Assembly: GCF_004751985.1 (NCBI RefSeq)
Contig: NZ_CP038492.1
Coordinates: forward strand, 2,294,001 to 2,358,000
Length of the DNA stretch: 64,000 nt
Direction of reading: 5' to 3'
Origin: Rhodophyticola sp. CCM32
GTDB taxonomy: Bacteria; Pseudomonadota; Alphaproteobacteria; Rhodobacterales; Rhodobacteraceae
Shown: positions 26,273 to 35,619 of the stretch, one piece after another
How the letters are laid out: each line of letters starts with the position of its first letter
Position numbering within the stretch: the stretch's first letter is position 1
The notes under the pieces: model-generated
Told to the model about the DNA's origin: nothing
The model's database searches: none
Seen by the model: the letters and a program-made list of their open reading frames with translations, nothing else
Program-made: the position numbers and the translations under genes

Positions 26273-27439
26273 ATGCCCAAGAACCATACCGTGATGCTTG
26301 AAACCGTGACACTTGCCAATGCATGCCTGATCCTTCCGGGCGGCGAAATGCGGGGCCGTCTTACATTTGAGGGGGGCGAAATCACCGACATAGCCGAGGG
26401 CGACATGGTGCCCCCGGGTGCCATAGATTGTGATGGCGATCTGGTGACGCCGGGTCTTGTGGAACTTCATACCGACAATCTTGAACGTCACCTTCGGCCC
26501 CGCCCCTCGGCCCATTGGCCCCATAAACCCGCCATTGTCGCCCATGACGCGGAACTTGCGGGCTGCGGGATCACAACGGTTTTCGATGCGATCCGGGTAG
26601 GGTCTATCCAGGGCAAGGGTGGGGTCGGCTGGTCGCGCTATGCGCGCGATCTGGCCGATGAGGTCCTGGCCATGCGCAGCTCGGGCGCGCTCAAGATCAG
26701 CCATCACCTGCATCTGCGGGCCGAGATTTGTTCGGATTCGCTGATTGACGAACTTGACCAGTTTGGCCCGGAAGACCGCGTGGGCATCGTCTCGATCATG
26801 GATCATACGCCCGGACAACGCCAGTTTGCCGATATCGGCCAATACGAAACCTATATGAAGGGAAAGCATGGTCTGAGCGATGATATTTTTGCAGAACATG
26901 TTGCAACCCGGCAGGCTTTGGGCGCGCGGGTGCGGGACATTCACGAACAGGCCGCCGTCGAGGCCGCGCAACGTTTCGGCGCGGTGCTGGTAAGCCATGA
27001 CGACACCACCGTGGACCATGTTATACGCTCGGCCGGTCATGGCATTGCGCTGGCAGAATTTCCCACCACGCAAGAGGCGGCCCGCGCCTGTCATCAGAAC
27101 GGCATCGCGGTCATGATGGGGGCGCCGAACCTGATCCGTGGCGGCTCCCATTCCGGCAATGTCGCGGCGGGCGATCTGGCCCGTGCGGGGCTGCTGGATG
27201 TGATATCTTCCGATTACGTTCCCTCGGCGCTGCTTTATTCTGCCGTCAGACTGGGGGAGATCTGGGGCGATATGGCACGCGCCATGGCCACGGTCACAAC
27301 AGCCCCGGCAAAGGCTGCCGGGCTTTTCGACCGGGGGCAAATCGCTGAGGGGATGCGTGCGGATCTGCTGCGCTTCCGCCTGTCCGATGGGGTTCCTTTG
27401 CTGCAAGCCGTGTGGTCGGAAGGCCAGCGTGTCGCCTGA
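26273..27439 (+). CDS. phnM: Alpha-D-ribose 1-methylphosphonate 5-triphosphate diphosphatase
   Basis: A 388-residue amidohydrolase-fold enzyme that removes pyrophosphate from ribose-methylphosphonate triphosphate in the C-P lyase pathway. Metal-site motifs: TPGLVELHTDNLERHLRPRP near residue 62, SIMDHTPGQRQF near 180, LVSHDDTTVDHV near 240 and DVISSDYVPSALL near 308. An internal ATG at 26294 (MLETVTLANA) may be the true start. It is complete, but its substrate-making partners (PhnGHIJKL) are absent from this locus. Confidence 0.92.
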   Translation: MPKNHTVMLETVTLANACLILPGGEMRGRLTFEGGEITDIAEGDMVPPGAIDCDGDLVTPGLVELHTDNLERHLRPRPSAHWPHKPAIVAHDAELAGCGITTVFDAIRVGSIQGKGGVGWSRYARDLADEVLAMRSSGALKISHHLHLRAEICSDSLIDELDQFGPEDRVGIVSIMDHTPGQRQFADIGQYETYMKGKHGLSDDIFAEHVATRQALGARVRDIHEQAAVEAAQRFGAVLVSHDDTTVDHVIRSAGHGIALAEFPTTQEAARACHQNGIAVMMGAPNLIRGGSHSGNVAAGDLARAGLLDVISSDYVPSALLYSAVRLGEIWGDMARAMATVTTAPAKAAGLFDRGQIAEGMRADLLRFRLSDGVPLLQAVWSEGQRVA

Positions 27440-27750
27440 GTGGCGGGCGGCATCTGCAGCGAAATCGTTTCATTCCGCTCGAAAGCCTCGCGGATATGGA
27501 CGGCCATATTCTGGTATGCGCCGGCCTGAACTTCACTTCCGGCTATCTCGCCCCCTATAATGCGTTGGTGAATGATGGCCGGCGCGTTCCGTGAAAACGA
27601 CGATGTCTGATACAATTATGAATGGCTGAATTATTTCAACCGGAATAAAACCGCTCAAGCCGGTGATATTACGGTTTCGGTCTTTAAGCTGTTACAGATA
27701 TATGGCCCATTTGGCTTAACATAACTCTTTTTCATCTGGGAGCATTCGAC
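27440..27750. other. Gene-free stretch with a possible gene tail and an AT-rich promoter region
   Basis: A plus-strand frame around 27455-27594 reads NRFIPLESLADMDGHILVCA and ends VNDGRRVP before TGA. It could be a gene remnant, but I do not recognise it. From about 27600 the sequence is AT-rich, fitting the promoter of the following nuclease gene. Confidence 0.4.
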
Positions 27751-30700
27751 ATGGGCCTTTTCTGGCGCGTTAACCCGTTTTTGGGCAGCTGGCGGCATGA
27801 TGATATTGACGGATCATCTGGCCGCGACATCATTTTCGGGTTCAGGGGCGATGATTTAATCAACCCATCGGCTGGAAATGATACGGTCTTTGCAGGCAGC
27901 GGCAACGACACGGTTGCGGGCAGCGAGGGTGATGATTTCATTGATGGCGGGCGCGGGTTTGAGCTCGTGACCTATGAAGGCGGCATCGACGACTATCAGA
28001 TTGACCAGACCGGTTGGGGCTTCTTTCAGCGGGTCACGGTCACCTCGCTGACGACCGATCTGCCGGATGCCGGGAGAGACGTGCTGACGCGGGTTGAGGC
28101 GCTTTACTTTGCCGAAGATGATTACACGCTGTTTCTGAATGGCCGGAACAATGCGGTGCTCGCCGGGGATGACGCGGTGACAACCGATGAAGACGCCACA
28201 CTGGTGCTGGCGGCTGCGGAGCTTCTGGGCAATGACCAGGAATTTGATGGTGATATGTTGGACATCATCGACGTCTCAACCACAAGCGCAGCAGGCGCCG
28301 CGGTAACGCTGTCGGATGGGCAGGTCACATATGATCCGGGCCTTTTGTTCCAGGGTCTGGGAACCGGTGAAACGGCAACAGACACTTTCACCTACACCGT
28401 CGATGACGGGCGCGGCGGCGCCGATACGGCGACGGTCACAGTGACGGTCACCGGCCAGAATGACGCCCCCCTTCTGACCGCCGACACGGATATAACCATC
28501 GACGAAAACACCACTGTTATCCCCGCCAATATCACGGCCAGCGACGCAGATGTGAATGACACGCTGACCTTTTCCATCGCAGGCGGCGCCGATGCCGCGC
28601 TGTTTCAGATCAATGCGATGACCGGTGAGTTGGGTTTCATCACCGCCCCTGATTTCGAGGCCCCCGCCGATGCCGGGCAGGACAATATCTATGATGTGGT
28701 TGTCGGTGTCACCGACGGGACCGACCCGCAAAGCGTTGCGGTCGCCGTGACGGTTGCAGATGTCGAAGAGATCGACGCACGGATCAATGAAATCCATTAT
28801 GACAATGACGGCGGCGATGTCGGTGAATTTGTGGAAATCCGTGTTGGTGCCGGGCAGGATGCTTCGGGTCTTCTGGTCGAATTCTACCGCGATAGCGGCA
28901 CGGTCTATGACAGTGCAAGCCTGCCTGCGACCCCCGCCAGCAGTGATGATGCGTTCGATTACTACCTGATCGAACGGCCCACCAACGGGATTCAGAATGG
29001 CGCGGCGGACGGGATCGCCCTGTCGCAGAACGGCGCAGTGATCGAGCTTCTGAGTTATGAAGGCACGCTGACCGCCACAGAAGGCACTGCCACAGGTGTG
29101 ACCTCTACCGATATCGGCGTTTTTGAGCCCGGCGACACACCCGTCGGCCAATCGCTTCAGCGCAACGAGGATGGCACCTGGCGCGGCCCTGAGCTGGAAA
29201 CACGTGGGGCCGAAAACACACCTCCGGCACCTGAACTTGTGATCACCGAGATCATGCAGAACCCATCGGCGGTCAGTGATGCGAATGGCGAATATTTCGA
29301 GATTTTCAATGCCGGCGCATCAAGCGTGGATATCAATGGCTGGACAATCTCTGATGCGGGATCGGACAATCATATGATCGACAATGGCGGCCCGCTGACC
29401 ATCGCCCCGGGCGAATATCTGGTCCTGGGTGCCAATTCCGATCAGGCAAGCAATGGCGGCGTTGCGGTGGATTACGAGTATAGCGGCGTCACTCTGGCCA
29501 ATGGCGATGACGAGATCATCCTGACCGATGGCGACGGGGTCGAGATTGACCGCGTCGCATATGATGGCGGACCGGATTTCCCCGACCCGACCGGTGCCTC
29601 GATGGAATTGATCGCCACAGATCTCGACAATGATGTCGGCGCCAATTGGACCACCGCAACCGATGCGTTCGGAGATGGTGACCTGGGCACGCCCGGAGCC
29701 GAAAACACCGGCGGCATCCAGAATCTGGCGGTCTGGGAGATTCAGGGCAGCGGCAACAGCAGCCAGTTCACCGGCCAACAGGTGACGGTCAGTGCGGTTG
29801 TGACCTATATCCTTGGCAACGGCTTCTTCCTTCAGGAAGAGGATGCGGATGCAGATGGCGATCTGGGCACATCGGACGGGATTTTTGTCTTTACCGGCGG
29901 CGCGCCAACGGTTGCGGTCGGCGATCTTGCGGATGTCACCGGCATCGTGACGGAATTCGGCGCAAACGGCTCCACCGACACCGAAACACAACTCAGCAAT
30001 GCAAGCGTCACAATTGTCAGCGCTGGTAATGCGATGCCAACGCCCGGTGAACTGGGCCTGTCACCGATGACCACGGAAGAGCAGATGGAAGCTCTGGAAG
30101 GCATGCTTTTCAATCTGTCCAGCGGTGTGCAAAGCGAAGAGATCACGATTATCGAAAACTTCAATTTCGACCGGTTCGGCGAAATCCTGGTCAGTGCCGG
30201 GGTGCAAACCCAGGCGACGCAGCTTTTCGATGCACAAACCCAACAGGCCGATGTGCAACAGACCATCGCGGATAACGCCGCCAACCGGCTGATCATCGAT
30301 GATGGGGCTGGCGGGCAGAACCCAAGTGAATTCGGCTATATCGCCAATACCGGTCCCGGCGATGACGGGGATGGCATTCTTGATGCCGAAGATACATTTG
30401 GCGCCGCAGGACCGACCGTTCGCCTTGGGGCGGAAATCGACGGGCCGACCACAGGTGTGATGCGTCAGGTCTTTGATGAATACACGATGCTGGTCGATGG
30501 CACGCTCAATATTGATCCGGCAACCAATGAGGGCGCACGGCCCGCATCTCCGGCATCGGAATATACCGGCGATATGCAGATCGGGGCCTTCAACGTCCTG
30601 AATTATTTCACCACGATTGATGGCGGCAATAGCGGCCCCACAACACTTGGCGGTCTGCGCCCCCGTGGTGCGGACAACCCCGATGAACTGGTGCGCCAGA

Positions 30701-31785
30701 CCGACAAGCTGGTCGATGCACTTCTGGGGTCCGAGGTTGAGATTTTCGCGCTGCAGGAGATTGAGAATGGCGGCTTCGCCGAGGGATCAGCCATTGATAC
30801 CCTGACGGACGCTTTGAACGAGGGGCTGAACGGGGTGGGCGCAACAGGCCCTTACGCCTTTGTAAACCCCACAGGCGTGACCGCCCCGGGCGATACCGGT
30901 GGTCTGATCGGGACCGACGCGATCAGTACCGGGATCATCTATGACACACGCGCGGTCAATCTGGTGCATTCCGAAGCTCTGGTCTTCGCCGAAAGCTCTG
31001 CTGCCACAACATTCAGCCTTACCGAAGATCTGGCGGCCCTGCTTGGCCCCGGATTTGAAAATCCGGTCGGGGATTTCCAACGCAACCGCCCGATGGTGAC
31101 GGCCAGTTTCGAGGATAAGGCAACGGGCGAGGTCTTCTCTGTGGCCTCGGTCCATTTCAAATCCAAAGGCGATAGCGGGCTTGAGGATCTGGTTGAAGAT
31201 GCAGAAGCATTCCTGCTGGCCAATGACGCCACGCTGACCCAAATGCAGAAAGACACGATCAATGACGCCATCACGGCGCTTCTGGCCGATCCGAACTATG
31301 ATCAGGGCGATGGTCAGGGGTTCTGGAACCAGGTCCGCGCCGATGCCGCGTCCGAGGCTTACAGCTTCCTCACAGCGCAATATGACGTCTTCGGAGATGG
31401 CACCCAACTTGGCACCCAGAACTACCTGATCACCGGCGATTTCAACGCCTATAGTCAGGAAGACCCGGTGCAGGCGATCACGGATCAGGCCGATACGGAT
31501 GATCTTCTGGCCGAGTTTGTCGGTGCGGATGCCTATAGTTTTGTTTTCAATGGTCAGCGCGGCGCGTTGGATCAGGTCATCTCGTCCTCCGGTCTGGGGG
31601 CGGATGTTCAAGGGGTTTTCGAATGGCATATCAATGCCGATGAGCCGGATTTGCTGAACTACGATAATTCCTTCAACGATCCGCGCTTCTATTCAGCCGA
31701 CGCCTTTGCCTCTTCTGACCATGATCCTGCGATCGTCGATATAACCCTGGACGGGGTCAACCCGGACACGCTGCTGCTTGGCTGA
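27751..31785 (+). CDS. ExeM/NucH-like extracellular endonuclease, multidomain
   Basis: A 1344-residue secreted protein. Residues 20-70 carry RTX-like glycine/aspartate repeats (GSGNDTVAGSEGDD). About 140-335 are cadherin/VCBS-type beta domains (FTYTVDDGRGGADTATVTV). Two lamin-tail domains start near 342 (INEIHYDNDGG) and 494 (VITEIMQNPSA). An OB-fold starts near 658, and an endonuclease/exonuclease/phosphatase domain runs from about 941 (IGAFNVLNYF) through ALQEIENGG, ITGDFNAYSQED and ASSDHDPAIVDI. This is the architecture of extracellular DNases that recycle or disperse biofilm DNA. It has no Sec signal peptide, so type I secretion is likely. ATG preceded by GGGAG. Confidence 0.9.
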   Translation: MGLFWRVNPFLGSWRHDDIDGSSGRDIIFGFRGDDLINPSAGNDTVFAGSGNDTVAGSEGDDFIDGGRGFELVTYEGGIDDYQIDQTGWGFFQRVTVTSLTTDLPDAGRDVLTRVEALYFAEDDYTLFLNGRNNAVLAGDDAVTTDEDATLVLAAAELLGNDQEFDGDMLDIIDVSTTSAAGAAVTLSDGQVTYDPGLLFQGLGTGETATDTFTYTVDDGRGGADTATVTVTVTGQNDAPLLTADTDITIDENTTVIPANITASDADVNDTLTFSIAGGADAALFQINAMTGELGFITAPDFEAPADAGQDNIYDVVVGVTDGTDPQSVAVAVTVADVEEIDARINEIHYDNDGGDVGEFVEIRVGAGQDASGLLVEFYRDSGTVYDSASLPATPASSDDAFDYYLIERPTNGIQNGAADGIALSQNGAVIELLSYEGTLTATEGTATGVTSTDIGVFEPGDTPVGQSLQRNEDGTWRGPELETRGAENTPPAPELVITEIMQNPSAVSDANGEYFEIFNAGASSVDINGWTISDAGSDNHMIDNGGPLTIAPGEYLVLGANSDQASNGGVAVDYEYSGVTLANGDDEIILTDGDGVEIDRVAYDGGPDFPDPTGASMELIATDLDNDVGANWTTATDAFGDGDLGTPGAENTGGIQNLAVWEIQGSGNSSQFTGQQVTVSAVVTYILGNGFFLQEEDADADGDLGTSDGIFVFTGGAPTVAVGDLADVTGIVTEFGANGSTDTETQLSNASVTIVSAGNAMPTPGELGLSPMTTEEQMEALEGMLFNLSSGVQSEEITIIENFNFDRFGEILVSAGVQTQATQLFDAQTQQADVQQTIADNAANRLIIDDGAGGQNPSEFGYIANTGPGDDGDGILDAEDTFGAAGPTVRLGAEIDGPTTGVMRQVFDEYTMLVDGTLNIDPATNEGARPASPASEYTGDMQIGAFNVLNYFTTIDGGNSGPTTLGGLRPRGADNPDELVRQTDKLVDALLGSEVEIFALQEIENGGFAEGSAIDTLTDALNEGLNGVGATGPYAFVNPTGVTAPGDTGGLIGTDAISTGIIYDTRAVNLVHSEALVFAESSAATTFSLTEDLAALLGPGFENPVGDFQRNRPMVTASFEDKATGEVFSVASVHFKSKGDSGLEDLVEDAEAFLLANDATLTQMQKDTINDAITALLADPNYDQGDGQGFWNQVRADAASEAYSFLTAQYDVFGDGTQLGTQNYLITGDFNAYSQEDPVQAITDQADTDDLLAEFVGADAYSFVFNGQRGALDQVISSSGLGADVQGVFEWHINADEPDLLNYDNSFNDPRFYSADAFASSDHDPAIVDITLDGVNPDTLLLG

Positions 31786-31995
31786 GGCGGGGGAAATCGA
31801 AGAAGGCTGACTTGGCTTGGGGCGCGCGTCCCAGCGCAGGCTTTGTTTTGTGACCGCCAATCCTGCGTAACGCCAGTGGCGACAGTGGACAGAGGTCAGC
31901 AAAGCACCGGCATGATGCGCACACATGAAGGCGGCCCAATCAACGCGCTTGTGACTGGGCCGCCTTGTGTTGGTCTCTTACGTGTTACTCGCTTA
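31786..31995. other. Convergent gap between nuclease and RTX genes
   Basis: About 210 bp between the two convergent stop codons. The segment near 31900-31990 (GGCGGCCCAATCA / TGACTGGGCCGCC) forms a strong stem, 31931-31965, and could act as a bidirectional terminator. Confidence 0.5.
31931..31965. terminator. Stem-loop between convergent secreted-protein genes
   Basis: GGCGGCCCA and TGGGCCGCC pair around a short loop, followed on the plus strand by TTGTGTTGG. It lies just past the RTX gene stop on the minus strand and after the nuclease gene on the plus strand. Confidence 0.55.
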
Positions 31996-34443
31996 TCAGA
32001 ACACGAAACTGTCGACGTCGAGGCTGCTGGCTTCCACCGACTTCAGAACCAGGCGATCACCATCAAGGCCACCATCCAATTGCTGCAGGTCAATAACCGT
32101 GGCCCAGCCAAGATCGGTGGTAACGGCGGCAACATCCTCCAGATTGGTCTTGAAGCTGGAGAGGTCGATCACATCATGATCGGCTTCGAAATCATGCACA
32201 TAGTCTTTGCCAGTGCCGAAACCGAAGACGAACGTGTCGGCACTGTCATCTTTGGACCATTCACCACCCCAGAGGTGATCGTTTCCGGCGCCCCCGTCGA
32301 TTGTGTCAGAGCCAGTACCACCGACGATTTTGTCGATGCCGCTGCCGCCGTTAAGCTGGTCATTGCCGGATCCGCCGTGAAGATAGTCTTTGCCTTCGTC
32401 ACCGAACAGGACATCATTGCCGCTTTCGCCGCGCATCTTGTCGTCGCCGATGCCGCCGGATGCCCAGTCGTCATCCTGACCTGCATTGATGATGTCGTTG
32501 CCCTGATCGCCATACAGAGCATCTTCACCCTCGCCACCGTTCAGAGTGTCGGACCCGGCGTTCCCGTGCATTTCATCATTGCCCGCTCCGCCATTCAGGA
32601 CGTCGTTGCCGCCGTCGACAAGTGTCAATTCAGGCTCACGGATAAGAACCGCCGCATCCGCATCAATTTCGGTGAACGCGTCAGTTGAACGCGGGTCAAC
32701 TGCACCGTCATTGGAACCGGTCGACGGGGCCTCGGACATGAACTCCGCGTAGGCCTGGCCCGCATCCCAGTCCATGTTGACCTTGAAGATCGCGCCCTCT
32801 ACGTCAGTCGAGGCATCCAGATCGTGGTCGCCCTTGTTCAGGCCGTAATACAGGTTGCCTTCTCCGTCCAGGAACACAGCACCGAAGGCGCCTTTGGCCA
32901 TCCCGGCATCCATTGTGTCACCATACAATGTGCCTGTGATGGTGATTTCTGTGAATGTCGGCATGCCGCCATTCTCCAGCATGCTCATGTCGATCTTGAC
33001 AACTTTGCCATCTCCTCCGTTGGTTTTCGGGGGAACAACCGCATAGAAATTCCCGTCTTTGCCATTGAACGCCACGTCATAGGTGCGGTCGTTGAACAGG
33101 TTGTTTGGCAGGTTATAGTGGCTGATGACCGGGTTGCCATCGGCATCAAATTCATTCACGTCCACGACGCTGACGCGGTTCATGGAGGTATGGAAAGTCC
33201 AGAGATTGCCGCTGTCGTCAAAGTCGCCAACGTAATCACCGTAGAACCCCTCACCGATGCGGTATGTGTCGCCCGCAGCGTCGATCATGACGATGTCAGA
33301 GCTGGCCACAGCATTGCCTGCGGTATCGAAACCGGATGACTTGGCAACACCGTAAATCATGTCCTCTTCGATGTTGAAGCCAACGGCGTTGATCCGGAAA
33401 TCGGGTTGATCGCCAACCGCGATGTATTCTTTTTCATTGACGTCAAAAACGTTCAGTTGGCCATCGATGACCTGATAAAGCTTGGCTTGGCCAGCCGCGA
33501 AAGCCGCCACATCCACATCAGACCCGCCGATCGACATCGTCTTGTCATAGGAGATGATTGGACCGTCAAAATTGTATTGGGTGCTGTCTTCCGGTGTAAG
33601 CGCGCGGAATGTCAGCTCGCCTTCATTGCCAGTGCTGACAACATCGACCTGGAAAGTCTCGAACGCACCGGATGTGGCTTCGACAGTGTCAATAACATCG
33701 CCATTCCAAAGCACTTCGACTTTACCAGTTGCGTGACCGCCTGCGAGGTTTGCTGCAAGATCAAAGGAAATCGTGTACGTTTCACCCGCAACCGTTTCCA
33801 CAGATTGAGCGATCGACGCTTCCCCATGGGAATCAACCATCGTCCAGGCGCCGTTCTGGGCCATGTCTTCGAAGGTCGATGCGCTTGACGCGTCTTCTTC
33901 CAGCAGATTGTCGCCTTTGACGTCGCCATAAACGACATCGTCGCCATTCCCTGCATTCACCGTGTCATCGCCGTAACCGGCTTCGGTCAGGTCATTTCCG
34001 TCTTCAAGGTTGATCACGTCATCACCATGACCGCCGAAAGCCAGGTCATTACCGCGCCCGGCATTCACGATGTCATCGCCCGAACCTGCGTAAAGGCTGT
34101 CATCGCCGCCATTGCCCAGCAGCACGTCATTGCCTTCGCCGGTTGTGATAATGTCGTTATAGGATTTATCGGCACCATAGGCCGAGACGACAACCGCATC
34201 TGCGTTGTAAACCCATTTGCCATTAACATAGGTCCATTCGTCTCCGACCATGTCGCCCGCCGCGAGGTCATCCGTCTGCGCCGTGGAAATTGTATCGTCG
34301 CCTTCCAGGCCGTTGACCTTCGTGGCTTCAAAGGCGTCTTCCCCGGATGACGCGTTGGCGTCGGTCTGGTCAAAGATCGCGATGGTGTCGTCTGCTTGGG
34401 TTCCGATGGTCGTGTAGACAGTGTTACGTTCTTCGCTGGTCAT
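31996..34443 (-). CDS. RTX calcium-binding secreted protein
   Basis: About 815 residues from ATG 34443 (MTSEERNTVYTTIG); ATG 34458 or TTG 34470 are alternatives. After a short head come nonapeptide RTX repeats (DVLLGNGGDDSLYAGSGDD, residues about 95-165), a beta-sandwich resembling carbohydrate-binding domains (GETYTISFDLAANLAGGHA), a propeller-like region (about 310-580, EEDMIYGVAKSSG), and a second RTX block (GGAGNDEMHGNAGSDTLNGG). The C-terminus (DTFVFGFGTGKDYVHDFEAD, ending DSFVF) is the type I secretion type. Ligand unknown. No secretion ABC/MFP genes are in the window. Confidence 0.85.
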   Translation of the reverse strand: MTSEERNTVYTTIGTQADDTIAIFDQTDANASSGEDAFEATKVNGLEGDDTISTAQTDDLAAGDMVGDEWTYVNGKWVYNADAVVVSAYGADKSYNDIITTGEGNDVLLGNGGDDSLYAGSGDDIVNAGRGNDLAFGGHGDDVINLEDGNDLTEAGYGDDTVNAGNGDDVVYGDVKGDNLLEEDASSASTFEDMAQNGAWTMVDSHGEASIAQSVETVAGETYTISFDLAANLAGGHATGKVEVLWNGDVIDTVEATSGAFETFQVDVVSTGNEGELTFRALTPEDSTQYNFDGPIISYDKTMSIGGSDVDVAAFAAGQAKLYQVIDGQLNVFDVNEKEYIAVGDQPDFRINAVGFNIEEDMIYGVAKSSGFDTAGNAVASSDIVMIDAAGDTYRIGEGFYGDYVGDFDDSGNLWTFHTSMNRVSVVDVNEFDADGNPVISHYNLPNNLFNDRTYDVAFNGKDGNFYAVVPPKTNGGDGKVVKIDMSMLENGGMPTFTEITITGTLYGDTMDAGMAKGAFGAVFLDGEGNLYYGLNKGDHDLDASTDVEGAIFKVNMDWDAGQAYAEFMSEAPSTGSNDGAVDPRSTDAFTEIDADAAVLIREPELTLVDGGNDVLNGGAGNDEMHGNAGSDTLNGGEGEDALYGDQGNDIINAGQDDDWASGGIGDDKMRGESGNDVLFGDEGKDYLHGGSGNDQLNGGSGIDKIVGGTGSDTIDGGAGNDHLWGGEWSKDDSADTFVFGFGTGKDYVHDFEADHDVIDLSSFKTNLEDVAAVTTDLGWATVIDLQQLDGGLDGDRLVLKSVEASSLDVDSFVF

Positions 34444-34920
34444 AATTTTTCCGATCATTTTCAAGGACAAGAACGTGACAGGTTTTGCGACTTTCAGGTC
34501 GTTGGTCCTGTTTCAGCTCCGAGTTAAAATCTGATCTTTGTTTCGCAAACGAAGTCCGCCGAAGCAAAAGTGCAAAGGGATAAGACAGTATCCAAAAGGA
34601 TAGGTTACGCCCAAAAAAGCGTATAGGTACGCGTCAGCGGCTCAAAAATTCCAGCCTTGAAGCGGTTTGCATTTGACCTTCAGCATATAACGCTGCCTGA
34701 AATCAAAGATTTCAAAGTGTTATGTGATGTGCCGTGTCTCAGATATTCGGAATTCTGCAGAATTCCGAATGGGAAAACTCCAGTTTTCCATACCGTTTTC
34801 CTTGAGGGAAACGCCTTGAATCTGACTGGCCAATATCCTGTCACGCCTTCGCCGCTCTCGCGTCATGACTTTTCGGAATGTTGATGGCATAACCTCTGCC
34901 AGGCAATCAGAGAGAGATCA
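34444..34920. other. Gene-free stretch with palindrome triplet D1
   Basis: Between the RTX gene and the signalling genes. AT-rich upstream sequence probably holds the RTX promoter. Three consecutive palindromes occupy 34745-34812. No RNA gene or other protein is recognisable. Confidence 0.55.
34745..34812. repeat. Palindrome triplet, family D (copy 1)
   Basis: A perfect 26 bp palindrome centred on CTGCAG (34745-34770), then GGAAAACTCCAGTTTTCC (34772-34789), then GTTTTCCTTGAGGGAAAC (34795-34812). The same set, in the same order, is at 47677-47738 and, as two units, at 59411-59450. Confidence 0.8.
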
Positions 34921-35129
34921 TGAAAAACCGCCGATCCCCCACGGCTTTTGCCGACGCCGCAGATCGCATCGCCCCCTGCATCAGGACATCGAATTGCGAA
35001 AACGGGTTGCCGACGGTCAGCCCTGAGATGGCCGCCCGGGTATTTCTGAGGGCCAAGGCGCTTAAGGCAAACACGGTACGGGGTGCCGAAGCTGCCCTGC
35101 CCCGTCGCCACAGGACAATTGCGCAATGA
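34921..35129 (+). CDS. Short hypothetical ORF coupled to the Hpt gene
   Basis: A 69-codon frame starting ATGAAAAACCGCC behind AGAGAGA and ending in TGA that overlaps the Hpt start (ATGATG at 35126). The product (MKNRRSPTAFADAADRIAPC) resembles nothing I know; it is basic and has two cysteines. Position and overlap suggest a real leader or small gene, but composition alone is unconvincing. Confidence 0.3.
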
Positions 35130-35464
35130 TGCTGGACCAGGCCAGAATCGACGAGACCCGCAGTCTTCTGGGTGAAGAAACATTTGCCATGTTCCTGCAA
35201 CGCCTCGAAGTTGAGTTTGACGAGTTTGTCGCGTGGCTTGACGCTACGCCCACCCCGGCTGCAGATGAAATCGCTTTGAGGTGCCACACGCTTGCATCCA
35301 GTGCAGGCATCTACGGCGCCAGCGAATTGCGACGGACGCTGCTGGCCACCGAACAAGTGGCCCAGTCGGACACTGCTACCAAGATGACCGAACTGGCGGA
35401 CGCGACACGCAGTATCACAGATGTCTGGGCAGAGACGCTGCGCGCCTTCAGGAGCATTAAGTAA
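35126..35464 (+). CDS. Hpt-domain phosphotransfer protein
   Basis: A 112-residue single-domain protein. The phosphorylatable histidine is His54 in RCHTLASSAGIYGASELRR, the conserved Hpt context H-x-L-A/K-S/G-x-A/S-G. The whole protein is helical, as expected for a four-helix bundle. It would carry phosphate between a hybrid histidine kinase encoded elsewhere and a receiver, most simply the one in the next gene 155 bp downstream. Start at 35126 or the adjacent ATG at 35129. Confidence 0.85.
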   Translation: MMLDQARIDETRSLLGEETFAMFLQRLEVEFDEFVAWLDATPTPAADEIALRCHTLASSAGIYGASELRRTLLATEQVAQSDTATKMTELADATRSITDVWAETLRAFRSIK

Positions 35465-35619
35465 GATATGGGGTCACGTCATTTGCGCCCGAAGCCGCAG
35501 ATATGGCCCTCTTGCAGGCCGCACAGGCGCATTATACGGCTTGCGGCACGAAGGACATTTCAGCGATCAATGCGGGTGTTTGACCTGACGGGACGGGACA
35601 CGGGAATGCGGGGTTTGCC

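Noticed and set aside
28276..29151. Large minus-strand frame within the nuclease gene
   Set aside because: Antisense to conserved cadherin and lamin-tail domains; no ribosome site or domain.
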